From Prosopocoilus inquinatus (Eukaryota; Arthropoda; Insecta; Coleoptera; Lucanidae), in the NCBI GenBank assembly GCA_036172665.1, contig CM069877.1:15272501-15336500 (forward strand): a stretch of 64,000 nucleotides of DNA. Direction: 5' to 3'. Positions 11,588 through 23,531 of this stretch are shown one piece after another (position 1 is the stretch's first letter; every line of letters starts with the position of its first letter). The notes beneath the pieces are model-generated. The model searched no databases, had not been told where the DNA came from, and saw only the letters and a list, made by a program, of their open reading frames with translations. A program made the translations under genes and the position numbers.

Positions 11588-12611
11588 ACCACTTCACCCT
11601 AATTTTTATTTTATTAATTTTCTATGAACCACTTCGTATTATTTCCACTAATTTCTTATTCCTTCCCCTCTTTGGCACCGTATATATTCTGTAACGCCTT
11701 TCAACTTAACACTTTTTCATACAATAGTTTGTAGACGTTACACAACATACAAATTGTACATCATTCAGACACTGTGTCTTTGTTCGTAATTTTTGTAATC
11801 AAACAAATTATTATATTCGTGTTTTTAAAATAGTATTAATTATATTAATTAAATTGTGCTAAGTGACTTGTGTTCTATTATTCCAACATTATCCTGGTAA
11901 CGGAATCGAAGAAAAATCACATAAATCCAGCAAAATACAGTCCACACCCACCGTTACGCAACATGCCTAATTGGTGCATAAATTTCAAAATTTATTCATC
12001 GATAGTAGATATAGTAAAACATATTACTTCGCTCAGTGAATTAAAATTTAAAAGAAATAATTAATAAACGATATCAGTTATTATTATTACGAAACGTTGC
12101 GTTGAAAATCGAGTGCGGTATCGGTGGGCGTATTCATACCGAGAGGAAGGCGAAGTTGACATTCCTGTCTTTCTCGCACATTTCAGCAGTTCCAAATAAG
12201 TGGTCCATCCAATTTTTTGGCTATGATACGGTAGCTACCAAAAAGTAACCGCAAAAGGTAGCATTTCGTGTACTTATACTGAGGTTTTTTATTTGCATAG
12301 AGTAAAAGATCACCCTGTGCAGGTACTTGGTCGACAATAAGAAAATTAAATATAGTGACTATTGTAAACATACACTCCATGGAGAAAATTTTTCAAAATT
12401 CTTAGAATTTGGACTTGCGTTGAAATTCTCAACATGTAATTTATCAGAATGGTGTAATATTAATAAAATCAATAATGTCGTGAGCAGCAGTACATATGAA
12501 TTTTAGGAGTGAAACTAATATCTTTTCTTTTCATTTATCGGTAAAATCAATTATACAGGTGTCCCAACAGTGTGTTCTCGGACAATATCTCTATAACTAC
12601 TAAAGTTACAA
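11588..12611. other. Non-coding, AT-rich region
   Basis: It begins with the right copy of the 8-base duplication of the FLYWCH element. No gene or element is recognised. Small frames at 11870-12064 (+) and 12183-12380 (-) have no motifs. A CAGGTGTCCCAACAGTGTG stretch at about 12556 resembles the terminal sequences of some insect repeats, but no partner was found. Confidence 0.25.
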
Positions 12612-13275
12612 ACAAACATTTTTGTTTTAAATTTTAAAGAGCTACAACACATTTTTTTTTCATCTATACAAGGTGAATCAAAACAGTGGTGTTGAATGCA
12701 ACTTCTTTATTTCACGTAGCACATCCTTTAAGGTTAGTTTACATTATTCGATTTTTGTATTTGATTTTTCTATTCGATTTTATATTCGAGATTGTCTGAA
12801 ATGAAACTAGCTTCTCGAATGGAAAATCGAATAGTATAAAGGCAAAAAATATCATGTTTGAGCTACTCGAAACTGAAAATAGAATGCAAAATCGGATAAT
12901 GTAAACTCGTAAACTATAGCATCTATACAATGTCAAATTTGGATTGCCCATAAAATTCTACACATTTTTTTGCATATTATAATTAGAGAAAAGTAATTCG
13001 TATGTATTCCTGTAGTGGAACAATTGCTTTCATACTTTCATAACAGCAAGGCGCCTAAGCAACTCGATTAAAGGAAAACAACAACAACAAAGGGCAACTC
13101 GACTACTCTCCTTTCGCAGTAGGTGGGCCGATCTCAGAGGAACAGTTGATCGAGGTATTTATTGTTGTCGTGACCACTCACCCCTGCCGCTTGCTTCCGG
13201 CTTTCTCTTGTACGACTTTCTTATCACTGATTATAATCTAAGCCCAAATCTAACGGTTCTGGAGATATTTAATAT
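12612..13275 (+). repeat. Dispersed repeat R, copy A, interrupted by a MITE
   Basis: Blocks shared with 22818-23120 occur in the same order. They are CAAACATTTTTGTTTTAAA (about 12613), GGTGAATCAAAACAGTGGT (about 12671), CAAATTTGGATTGCCCATAA (about 12932) and CCTAAATCTAACSGTT-like residues (about 13240-13260). Copy A holds two extra segments: a small inverted-repeat element (12736-12907) and about 250 bases near 12985-13235. No coding capacity is visible. The family is not identified. Confidence 0.65.
12736..12907. repeat. Small inverted-repeat element (MITE-like) in repeat R copy A
   Basis: The ends AGTTTACATTATTCGATTTT (12736 on) and, inverted, AGTTTACATTATCCGATTTT (ending at 12907) match except at one position. 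Imperfect complementarity continues inward around CGATTT and CTCGA blocks. The segment sits at a point where repeat R copy B has other sequence, which supports a separate insertion. No target duplication was resolved. Confidence 0.55.
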
Positions 13276-15675
13276 TTTATCCGAAAACAAGCTATTATTA
13301 AATGTACTATGATGCTCAACAAAAACGATACCCCTGCAAGCAAACTGCACCCTTATGAACGTTGGGCGGGGCCAACTCGGACATTAAAATTGTTACTCGA
13401 ATCTGGTCCGCTGTAATTGTATTGCTTCGGTTAAAGCTTGGGATGGCAATAATATTATTAGGCCACCTGCGTAAGCGTAATTCTTTTGAATACAACGGGA
13501 ATACTTAATGAGATTTCGACAACGGTTTGCAATTTCTGGAGGAAATCCGTGTTTAGTAAAAATAATATTTTTCTTAACGATAATAGCATCTTATTAAACA
13601 ATTTGTTTGATTCTTCAAACAGAAAGGTGTAAATCTTAATTTTCAGTCAATTTGAAATATTTATAATAAATATTTTATTTTAAAGAAATATTTGTTACTC
13701 ATGGAAGGCTTAAGCTCCTTTGCAATCGTAAAACGAATTCGTCGAATTCATTTCGTGTTGGAAAATAAATTTGCTGGGAACACAACAGGTACAGTAATGA
13801 GAGAGAACATATGGAAACCTAGTGCACGTGTGAGTGAGACAGATAGAGAACCAAACGCTCCGAACGGATTAACTAAATCGCCTTAAATATTCATTCTGTT
13901 CTAATTTGTAGGAAAAAGAAATTCTTCCTTACATTCTAAATACAGATAATAGCCACTAAACCAAATTTTATTACAGGCAACTAATAATTTGTTGCATGGT
14001 TTTAAAGTGTAGATATGTATTGACTGATTTACTATTTATTTAATTGATGTAAATTTTTTAATTTTTAACACTGAATTGAATAAATTTCTTACTGCTAAAC
14101 GTGCAATAATTTGTGACGTTAGGGATCAAGAAAAACATGTTACCAAGAAAAACGAAACAATTTATCAAGGGCAATTTATATGTATATTTTATGTATCGAC
14201 TTTTTCTTTATTTAGACATTCGTTATAATAAATTCAATTCAGTCTTTTATAAAACATGAAAATCACACAATTGTTTACCGTTTCGTTATTAGTCGCTTCA
14301 CTAGAGTGAAAAAAATTAACAAGTTGACGACTTTATTAATTTTTCACTGTTGACAAAGCTATCAATCTACACGGCAGTAAAAGTTGAACGAGTGTACAAT
14401 TTTCAAAATGTTAGAAAATTAAAAAGAATTTGTTGTACAAATTCATTAGACAAGAATCTACTACAATAATTACATGTGTGACATGTTTTTTCAACAGCAA
14501 ATCATTGAATCATTTTCAATATGATATACGATATGATATGATATGATCTTATTAAAATGTAATCTTAATTAGTTCTTTGAATGAGTATAAAGCATTTCGT
14601 TTTTCAGACAAACAAGAACTTGTTTGCTCATTTCAGAGACATCCGGTATAATATTATAAACGAAATCACTTATTACATGCACGTGTATGCATTCGTTTCT
14701 CTACACATAATTTTTTCTAATTTTTATGCAATTTTATATACTAATTTTCAAAATGTATATACTTTTTTAAGCGCAAGTTTTGTTTTTTTTTAATTTTTAA
14801 AACTCAAAATACAAAGTTGTAAAATAATGATCTAGTAAAGCACAAAACAAAATACCTATGGAAAGCGCAGCATTACAAAGTTCAGTTATAACTTTCTAAC
14901 AGTAATGAATATTCTTAAATAATCGGCAGGTACCAGGTCTGACCGTAGTCGACCAGTTAGTTACTTCTCACAGCGGGTTCAGGCCTTCGTGTCTGTATAT
15001 TGACGTAAGGATCAGCAAATTGCCGAGTCGTATTGTTTTTGGTGAGCACTATAGTACATTTACTGTTGCAGGGTGATCATGGAAATAAGCAAATATCAGA
15101 AATTTCAAAATGGCTGAAGTCAATTTTCTTCAATACCGTGCCCTATATTTTTGGATCCTAAATTATTTGTTTAATAAAGTCTTTCAATTTTTGTGATGCA
15201 TGTCCTGTATCTATATGCAATATTTTTGAAAGCCTAAGAATCATTTAGGTAATTTCTTTTGAAACGAATAATTGTTTAAAGTAGGTGTGAAAAGCAGGTA
15301 AAAAAGTTATTATTGTCACCTTACTCAATTACTCGTTTTAAAATAATGTTTGGTAATGTATTTATGATAATTTCCCTAAAAATTAGTGCTCTAAGGAGAC
15401 ACAATGCATTTAATTAGACTATTAATTCTATATTTCATTCGAAGTATATTTTTGGATATTAATTTGTATTTTCTTAATTTAAGTCTTGAATTTAAGCAAA
15501 CGTTTCAAAAATAATTATTTAGATAGATGACTGAAGAAATTCATACTTTAATTTAACATATTTCCTACAGTTACGACAACATCTTGTATGTACATACAAT
15601 AAGTCGCTTGGACGTACATAAACAATTTCGAATTTAGTTTCAATTACTACTATTAATAATACACATTTTCAAAAT
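13276..15675. other. Non-coding region, nothing recognised
   Basis: Very AT-rich with short microsatellite-like stretches (for example GATATGATATGATATGATC near 14530). Short frames at 13692-13886 and 14581-14793 (+) show no motif and are not believed. It is likely intronic or intergenic. Confidence 0.25.
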
Positions 15676-15677
15676 TA

Positions 15678-16698
15678 TACGGGGTTACAACTAATTAAAG
15701 GGCCACCATGGGGATCTCGTAAATTATAAGAGATACAAAGATGGTTAAATCACAAAACAGTTGCGCTATTTTGGAGCGTATCAAAATATTAAAAAAAAAT
15801 CTTTTCTAACTCGATTCGTTTCTGAAATATCTTCAAGAAACGAAAATTCTAATTTTCGAAAATATCAAATATCTTCCTTATTTATTAAAATAGAATCATG
15901 AAATTCGATATTTTTATGTTAAATTCGATGAGCAATCAAATAGAGTCCGAAGAAATAGGTCAGGATTGACAGTTTCGCAGATACATCTATCAACTGTCTT
16001 TTTTCTTATGGGCGCTACCTTGGGTATTCATACCACATGATACAAAAACAAAATCTGAATACGACCATATGACACACTTATGCTTTTGTTTTAAAACAAA
16101 ATATCAAGATACTACAAAAGATTTTGAAAAAAAATATATCTAGTAGACGGGTTCGTGTAAACATTCAGAACTAAAATTATTATTAAAACAATAAATCTTA
16201 TTCAATTATGGTACTTATTTACATTTTTACATGAAAGAAAATTACTTTTTAACAAAAATTCTTAGTAACCTAATATTGTCTTTCAAAATAAAAGCATAGA
16301 TGTTCGTATGGTCGTATTGAAAAATTATTTCTGCATCACGTGCTTTGAATATCTAAGGTAGCGTCCATAAGAAAAGAAACAGTTGACAGTCGTATCTACC
16401 AAACTGTCAAACCTAACCGATTTCTTCGAACTGCGTTAGGTTGTCCATCGAATTTAATGTAAAAACACCGAATTTTATGATTTTATCTTAAGAAGTAAAG
16501 TAGATATTAGCGATTTTCGAAAATGAGAATTTTCAGTTTTTTTAAGACACTTCAAAAACGAATGAAAATAGAAAAGATTTTTTGGCATATTTTTTTAGAC
16601 CTCAAGATAGCGCAACTTTTCTATAATTTAACCATATTTGTATCTCTTATAGTTTACGAGATCCCCATAGTGGCCCTTTAATTAGTTATAACCCTGTA
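15678..16698. mobile_element. Long-TIR foldback element with TA duplication
   Basis: The left arm starts TACGGGGTTACAACTAATTA and the right arm ends as its inverse (GTTATAACCCTGTA). Both are flanked by TA (15676-15677 and 16699-16700). Inverted similarity continues inward for roughly 400 bases on each side, for example the ATCCCCAT/ATGGGGAT blocks, the GCGCTATTTTGG/CCTCAAGATAGCGC blocks and the GACAGT...AACTGTC blocks. The unrelated centre is about 200 bases. No ORF is present. A TA target and long arms fit a non-autonomous Tc1/mariner-superfamily foldback, but the family is not identified. Confidence 0.7.
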
Positions 16699-16938
16699 TA
16701 CTTTTTTCTAGAAAATATTGGTCAAGCTAACTGTGTCCGCCTTCTTGTGAACCCCATACGCACCAATTTAAAGCACGCTCTATCTCTACAAGGTCCCTTG
16801 TATTAATCTATCAATACATTTGATCATATTTAGTAAAAATTATTATATATGAATTAAAGTGAAATAAGGAATAATGAATAAATTTCGTTGTACATACAAT
16901 CTGATTCAATCAATTCATCTCATCACGAGACAGTGTAA

Positions 16939-16992
16939 CATCTTTCCCTCGTCAAAAATCTAAAAAGTCCAGTTATTGACGAGGGAAAGATG
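16939..16992. repeat. Perfect 17-bp inverted repeat with 20-base loop
   Basis: CATCTTTCCCTCGTCAA at 16939-16955 is repeated exactly in inverse at 16976-16992. An RNA copy would form a clean short hairpin. It may be the relic of a tiny MITE or a structured RNA. There is no other evidence. Confidence 0.6.
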
Positions 16993-19149
16993 TGACTCTG
17001 AACCTTGATTATGAGACAAATTAAGGTAAGTCGGATGATGAAATGCGTTGTTGCTCAGGCGATAATGTTTTACGACAAACTTCAAATATGCACAAATTTT
17101 CCAAAATAATCGAAGAAAATAGGTCACAAGGACGAAACGAAGTCAATTAAACGCGAATGAACCCACCGACATATTTTCAAACCCCCATCAAGTGACCTCA
17201 TGACGACGTAACCAATTTCCGGCGAAAATAATTAGCCCTGTTTTAGTAATCCGGGCGAGCGTCGGAACTGACCCCTCGAAATCTCATTAGGTTTCTATTT
17301 TGATGCAAATTTCAGCCGGACACGCCTCCTTCGACTAAGCAGAATATTCAACAACAGATTTTGAAAGAAATAAATATAAATAAATTTGTACGTCCAGACA
17401 AAGCCTTTCAAGCTCGTCTGCCTACGTTTGAATGTCTGTAGCGAGATTTTGCGGTCACAAAAGCGAGCTGCGACCTTTTCCCAGATATACTCCTCATTTG
17501 ATCATTACAAAGCTCCGAAGAGCCCTCTTGAAGCTGTATTATTGTAGATTACTGAGACGTAGATTTCTAGCGCAAAGTTCACGCGGTCACGAAATAATCG
17601 TCGCGCATTACGAAGCAAGCTTAATTCCAGCTAACATTTAAGTGGAAAGTGTTCCGCCTTCAAGAGCAAACTCGCTCAAGATTGCCACCTTAAAGAAAAT
17701 AATTGAGTTTCGATGTACTCCAGTTGTTATCGAAATCATTTTGCAAACACCGTTGACTCATGCGCTTTTATTACTGCATCTGTTCGGTAACCGAATTAAT
17801 TAGGACTTGCATTCAAGGTTTAGCAACTATCCAGGCGCTCAAAGTATCGCACGTTTTCCGTGGCGCCAAAGCATAATCTAGTTTCGAGAAACTTAAGATA
17901 ACAAGATGCTATTCTTCAAGGCTGACCTTGCACGTGTTCTGTTTTCGCGTCACTTTGCGATTTAATTTCTTATTTATTTTACGAGTACTGAAAAATTCGA
18001 TTCCTTACACTAGGATTAGTTAACAATGACCTTGGTGCAAGTCGATCTAAGTGACTCGCATCGCTTCCTTCCGTCAACCGCAAAATATGTACATATAAAA
18101 GAATTCTGTTCCAGCTGACAATATTCTCGTATCAGGAAGTGGAAGTGGGCATTTGGGACTGCTGGGGAACGTTCTCGCAACCCTGGGGGCAAAAGGCCTA
18201 CGTCACGTGGTAAAGTATTATTTTGCCTATTTATTGTCACGTCATTCATTCTTGTAAACCTATGCAATACATAAGACTCACTAAAAAACTAATAATCAAA
18301 GAACTTGTGCCAACACGCGAAATGTGCACCTGCGATTACATAAAGGGATCTATTATTCTGACCTAAAGGCCAACGTTGGCTCGAGGTCACACATTTGCAT
18401 TATTTACATAAATAAAACTTACTACTGTTTTTTTTTATTATTATCTGTTTTTACCCTTCCATTTATACACTGTCTCCTGTTTTTTTTTTGGTGAGTTATA
18501 TAGAAAAAAAGGCAATTCAGTCACGCACACGAAATTAAAAAATGATTCTAGTTACAAATAATTCCGGGGGGGTTCACCTATTTTATTTGGGAAATTGACC
18601 TTGAACCGGCGTAGCTTTCTACTCATATTTCAATAAAACATACCACAGCCAAGATTATTTATTTATTTAAGGCCAACGGCAATAGCAGCACTTTATCTTA
18701 GCATGAATACAGTGTGTCTCCTAAATTCCGACAGGGCTTAACCTACAGTTTCCTGAACTCAAAAGGAGACGATTGAACTAAATTTATCTATCCAAAATTG
18801 CTTCGTTAAGGCAGTATTCTGCTTCAATGTTCTTGAAGACAAAATTAATTTTTCTTATAACAAAAGAACGCCTGAATCGATTTGGATGGTATTGGGTATG
18901 AGGCCCTACAGAAAGGTAAGACGTATTTACAAGTTCTTTTAGTTTCAGCGAGTGTGAAAAACAGGGGTACGTTAGGTAAAGAAAGTCACCCACGGGCGTT
19001 TAAAAACTACGAAATGTCACCTGCAGTGATGAATTTATTTTAGAGTCAGACAGTGTTGCCAATCGTGGCGATTTATCACCAAATGGGCGATAAACCATTG
19101 TAACCGTTTGGCTTACTTTTTTCTACAATGGAATGGAAAAATATGGAAA
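16993..19149. other. Non-coding region, nothing recognised
   Basis: Slightly higher GC between 17150 and 18400 than around it, but no ORF with a recognisable domain. Frames at 17432-17641 (+), 18016-18267 (-) and 18784-18993 (-) have no motifs I can name. The last could be a retroelement shred. The region may be an intron of the receptor gene whose exon lies at 23532. Confidence 0.25.
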
Positions 19150-19328
19150 AAATTAGTTTAATTAAACATTTAACGAATTTGTTGTGTTTTGTTTTTATTT
19201 TTTAATGTTTGCTTAGGTTGAATAGAACTAGGTTCGGTTATGTTGATGTTGAGATTGGTTAAACTTAATTTTGATTGATTTTTAATTTTTAAGAATTTTT
19301 ATACTTTTATTTTTTGCAATTTTTAAAA
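19150..19328 (+). repeat. Decayed tandem-repeat tract, left part
   Basis: The text reads as degenerate repeats of a T-rich block followed by a GTTGAATAGAACTAGGTT-like block, a TTGA-rich block and a TTTTAATTTTTAA-like block. The same blocks recur many times at 21880-22800. The tract is interrupted by the elements at 19331-20419 and 20426-21879. Confidence 0.5.
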
Positions 19329-19330
19329 TA

Positions 19331-20419
19331 CCGGGTGTCCCGCGCCATGTGCTCACCCTTCTAGAATCTTTATTTATCAATCGATTAACCTGAATTTTGG
19401 AGACGATAAACTAAACAAAAAATGGAATTTTTCGACATACTGATAGTCGTCATAGGACTTCCGGTTTCGCCGGAAGTGATATCAACTTTCTTATTTTAAA
19501 TAGAACATCCTATATATTTTTACATATTTGAAATCTACGGAGTATTACGAGTCCGAATACGTATCAATTGTTAATTTTGGTTTCCATGACAACGAAAAAA
19601 AAACTTTTTTATTTTTTAGTCTAGAGAGCTATGAATTGCATTTTTTCGATCTAATGCGATCAAGTGTTTCGAAAAAATCACTCCTTTGATGGTATTTTGA
19701 TTTTTAACATTTTTACAATATTTGAAATTTTCATTAGCTCTTAACTCATTTTATTCGATAGAACCTCATATGTTTCTTAGCTTAGTTCAACAGAACATTT
19801 TTTTGTGAGTACTCTGATACCAAATACGTCATATTTTATTTGAAAGTCATTTGAAATAAAGGGAGTGTAAAATTTCAATAAGACATGCTCTATTTTAAAT
19901 TATTTTCAAAGAAAATATGACGTATTTGGTATCAGCATATTCAGAAAAAAATGTTCAGTTGAACTAAGCTAAGAAACATATGAGGGTTCTATCGAAAAAA
20001 ATGAGTTAAGATCTAATGAAAATTTCAAATACTGTAAAAATGTTAAAAAACAAAATACCATCAAAGGAGTGATTTTTTCGAAACACTTGATCGCATTAGA
20101 TCGAAAAACTGCGATTCATAGCTTTCTAGATTGAAAAATAAAAAGTTTTTTTTCTCGTTGTCATGGAAACCAAAATTAATAATTGATACGCATTCGGACT
20201 CGTAATGCTCCGTAGATTTTAAATATGTAAAAATATATAGGGTGTTCCATTTAAAATAAGAAAGTTGATATCACTTCCGGCGAAACCGAAAGCCCTATGA
20301 TGACTATCAGTATGTCGGAAGATTCCATTTTTTGTTTAGTTTATCGTCTCCAAAATTCAGGTTAATCGATTAATAAATAAAGATTCTAGAAAGGTGAGCA
20401 CATGGCGCGGGACACCCGG
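19331..20419. mobile_element. 1.09-kb near-perfect palindrome (foldback element) with TA duplication
   Basis: The left end CCGGGTGTCCCGCGCCATGT is mirrored at the right end (ACATGGCGCGGGACACCCGG, ending 20419). TA flanks both sides (19329-19330 and 20420-20421). The two arms are each about 520 bases and differ only by scattered single bases (my estimate is about 5 percent) up to a short centre near 19845-19900. There is no coding capacity. This is typical of a long-TIR foldback transposon. A transcript would form a very long hairpin, a natural source of small RNAs. Confidence 0.85.
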
Positions 20420-20425
20420 TATAGT

Positions 20426-21879
20426 ATAGTGTCCCCGGATTGAATTTCAAGAGGAAAAAAATGTTTATTTTTAATTTTACGAAAAAATGCCAAAGAAAAA
20501 AAGTTTTGTTTAATTTAGAAGTAACATATCTGTAATAAAAAATTATTGATTAATATTAATACAGTGTGTTCTCAAAATCGGCAACAAAATCATCTTTTTA
20601 AATTATTCGATTAAAGTACCACCCCTTTCAGCAAATTATTCAAGTTTACGTCATATCTCCTTGTAGGAGCTAAATTATTAATTACTTTTCAATATGATAT
20701 TTATCCTATCACGTTTGAAAAATTATCACAATTGTTTTTTTTATTTTTGGAACGACACAGAAATTAACGCCCGTGCTTAATTGACAAAATTTCGGAGTGT
20801 TCACTACGCAAATACGGTCATCGATTTAATCGCTGCGGAAATTGTCTGGTACTATTTATCGATTTGTGCTTAGCTCGCCAATCAAAGTAGGTGAGGTAGA
20901 TGAAACTTATGCAAAATTAACGTTTTATTAGAGGGAATTCCATGCTGACAAATGAACTTACTTGAGGAATGCTGCATAAGCGGATCATATCATAAAGTAA
21001 TTAATGTGCTCGCAAGTTAGCCAGACGCTAACAATTTTGGTAAGTTGGTCTTTGGATTGGAACTTTTAGGATAATTCTACAAAAGCACTTTGTGACATCC
21101 TGCACGGATAGCATAAAAAGGAAAATTTGTAATTCAAAATGATCAGTTCAGATAATTAGTAAGGCCCACCATCACAGTTTAACTTCGCTTTACTCCCATG
21201 GTATCAATTGCAAGGATAATTGTTGCCATAGGAATAAAACTGAGCTTAAAGTTAAACTGTGATGGTGAAACCGGGCCTAAATCATTCAGTCAATCAGTTC
21301 AGTTAAGTTCGTCGGATAGTTAATTCGGATGTCCTGCACCGATAGCTCGTAACGTTTTTCTTTATCCGTAACGTATTTTTAATGTGACGTAATGCAAACA
21401 CATTTTAATAAAGAAGGTTTTAAATACCGCAAAATATAACTAACTTTCTCTTTCGTTTGTAACAATCCGATCCGATCCGAGGAGTGGCTAACTCGCAAAT
21501 TTGGATATTTGAATTGTATTTGAAGAAATGGTCCAGTTTTAAAACAAATATTTACAAGGTACACTTAGCTAATAATGTGGAAATACTAACATATTGGATA
21601 AGAAGGTGTTTAACAATTTATTTTTAATAGTTACAAGGAACTACAACGTAAATTTGAATTAAGTGCTGGAAGGGCTGACGAATTAATCGAATAGTTTAAA
21701 ATGTTCATTTAACTTACTTTTTGCTTTCGATTTTAAGAACACACTGTATTAATGTTGAAATATTAACTACAGATATGTTCGTTATAAATCAAGCAAAACT
21801 CCTTTTTCCTTTGACAGTTTGTTTAAAAACTAGAAATATTTTTTTTCCTCTTGTAAACTGAATCCGGGGACATACTGTA
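20426..21879. mobile_element. Two-tier foldback element
   Basis: The outer ends share GTCCCCGGATT with matching flanks (20429-20440 and, inverted, 21861-21874). A second pair of inverted ends lies inside: TACAGTGTGTTCTCAAAATC from 20560 and its near inverse ending at 21748. Similarity between arms continues past the inner pair (for example TATTCGATTA, TTTACGT and TCCTTGTA blocks in the same order on each side), giving arms of 250 bases or more. Either one element has internal copies of terminal motifs, or an element is inserted in the middle of a smaller one. A MITE sits in the centre (21158-21281). No ORF. Confidence 0.65.
21158..21281. repeat. Small MITE in the centre of the two-tier element
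   Basis: CACCATCACAGTTTAAC near 21167-21183 is repeated in inverse (GTTAAACTGTGATGGTG, 21251-21267). An outer GGCCC/GGGCC pair is also present. The total is about 120 bases with no ORF. The flanks do not give a clear target duplication. It is a typical small insect TIR element. Confidence 0.65.
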
Positions 21880-22810
21880 CATAGATTTGTTTTGAACGGA
21901 GTTGAACTGTTTTACTTGTGTTAGATGAAGGTAAGTTGATGTCAGATGTCAGATGAGTTGGATTCATCTTGAGATTTGTTATGCTTAACTTTATTCCATA
22001 AATGTTAACATTTTTTTTACTTTTAATTTTTTTATATTTTTTAAATTTTTTACTTGTGTAGAATGAAGTGCAATGAGATATAACAAGTTGAGTGAGTTCA
22101 GTTGACTTTGACGTTTGTTAAGGTTCATTTTAATCAATTTATAAATTTTGATATTTTTTCTGCTTTTAATTTTTTAAATATTGTTTTACATTTTTGACGT
22201 CAGTTGAATGGAATTAGGTTGAGTGAAGTTAGATTATGTTGACATCTCTTCTCTTTTCTGTCATTTAATTTTTTTCTTTGGTTCTTTAATGTTATTTTAT
22301 TTTTAATTTTTGTTGCTTTGTTTGAATATTATCGAGTTTAGTAGTTGGGTCGAATTTGACATTTTTTAAAATGTTTTTTTTTTCAATTTTTACTTGACTT
22401 GAATAGAATCGAGTTTATCTGGTGGGTCGAATTTTATTAACCTTGACATTTGTCGAACTTCGTTCTAATCGATTTTCTTTTTTTTAGATTTCTTACTTAT
22501 AATTTTTTGCATGTTTAATTTTTTATTTCAATTGCATTCAGTTGAGTTAGGTTGACCTTGAAGTTTGTTGAGCTTGATTTCACATTTCAGTTGGATTAGG
22601 TGGAAGTTGAAATTTTTTTGTCTAGTTTAATATTTTTATTTTTAAGTTCTTGTTTGAGTTAAGTAGAGTCCAGTTCAGTTGTTGGATCGAGTTTAGTTGA
22701 CCTTGATTTTGTTCGAGCTGCCCATTAATCGTTTTTTTAATTAACCAATTTTGGCGCCCCTCTTGCATCGTCGCCCTCATACCTTGCTTACCTTGCTTAC
22801 CACCTTCCGC
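21880..22810 (+). repeat. Decayed tandem-repeat tract, right part
   Basis: A block of about 100-120 bases is repeated with heavy divergence. It runs from an acceptor-like T-rich stretch through ACTTGNNTTGAATNGA, GAGTTNAGTTG, TTGACCTTGACRTTTGT and TTAATCGATTTT-like pieces, and at least six copies can be followed by eye. The left part at 19150-19328 shares the same blocks, so two large foldback elements appear to have inserted in this tract. Confidence 0.5.
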
Positions 22811-22817
22811 CGGCCTT

Positions 22818-23120
22818 GCAAACATTTTTGTTTTAAAATTTAGAGGTCTACAAAATAAAATTATTTTAACCTACACAGGGTGAATCAAAACAGTGGTACT
22901 GAATTCAAATTTTTTATTTCAAATGATTCAGAAATTCGAAAAAAATTATATAAAAGTGACCTTATTTCTCGACGTTCTATTCGCAATAGAAATATCTGGA
23001 AACATTTCTGAATCACATGATGCCAACGCAGTGATGCCAAATTTGGATTGCCCATAAAATTCTACACATGTTTTGTGTACCATAAGCTATGCCTAAATCT
23101 AACCGTTTTGGAGACATTTG
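22818..23120 (+). repeat. Dispersed repeat R, copy B
   Basis: It shares four ordered blocks with 12612-13275. In the middle it holds its own short inverted pair, TGATTCAGAAAT (about 22924) and ATTTCTGAATCA (about 23003-23014), at about the same position as the MITE in copy A, so both copies may carry different small insertions or variable centres. No coding content. Confidence 0.6.
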
Positions 23121-23531
23121 TCGTTTGCAGCCATTATTTTGTTTATTTTTAACATTAAGAAAAAGAGTTTTGGATAGATAAGTTTGGTTAAGTCGTCTCA
23201 GGAATTTGTAATTAAATCATGTCCGCCAAATTTGGAGATAGCGCACACAACTTAGAAGATGATATGTTTGCCTAGTTCTAGAATAACCTGGGCATTCCTA
23301 AACACATGATTCTGGTCTGTCCAAAAAGACGTGTTACTCGAACGGTTACACAAAGATGGTGTTACCTGATCGATCCATTCTTCCCAGCAATTATTCTTTT
23401 GACCTTTAATTACCGTTCGTTTCAAAGCGAAAACTTTCTCTTTTCATTGTTACTTGTTGTGGCGGAAGTGTCGCCGCCCTCGCGCACCCTTCAACTTCGA
23501 GTGAAATTAACGAGCACGCTCGTTTTCGCAG

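Noticed and set aside
18784..18993. 69-codon minus-strand ORF, possibly a retroelement shred
   Set aside because: No motif strong enough to name a family.
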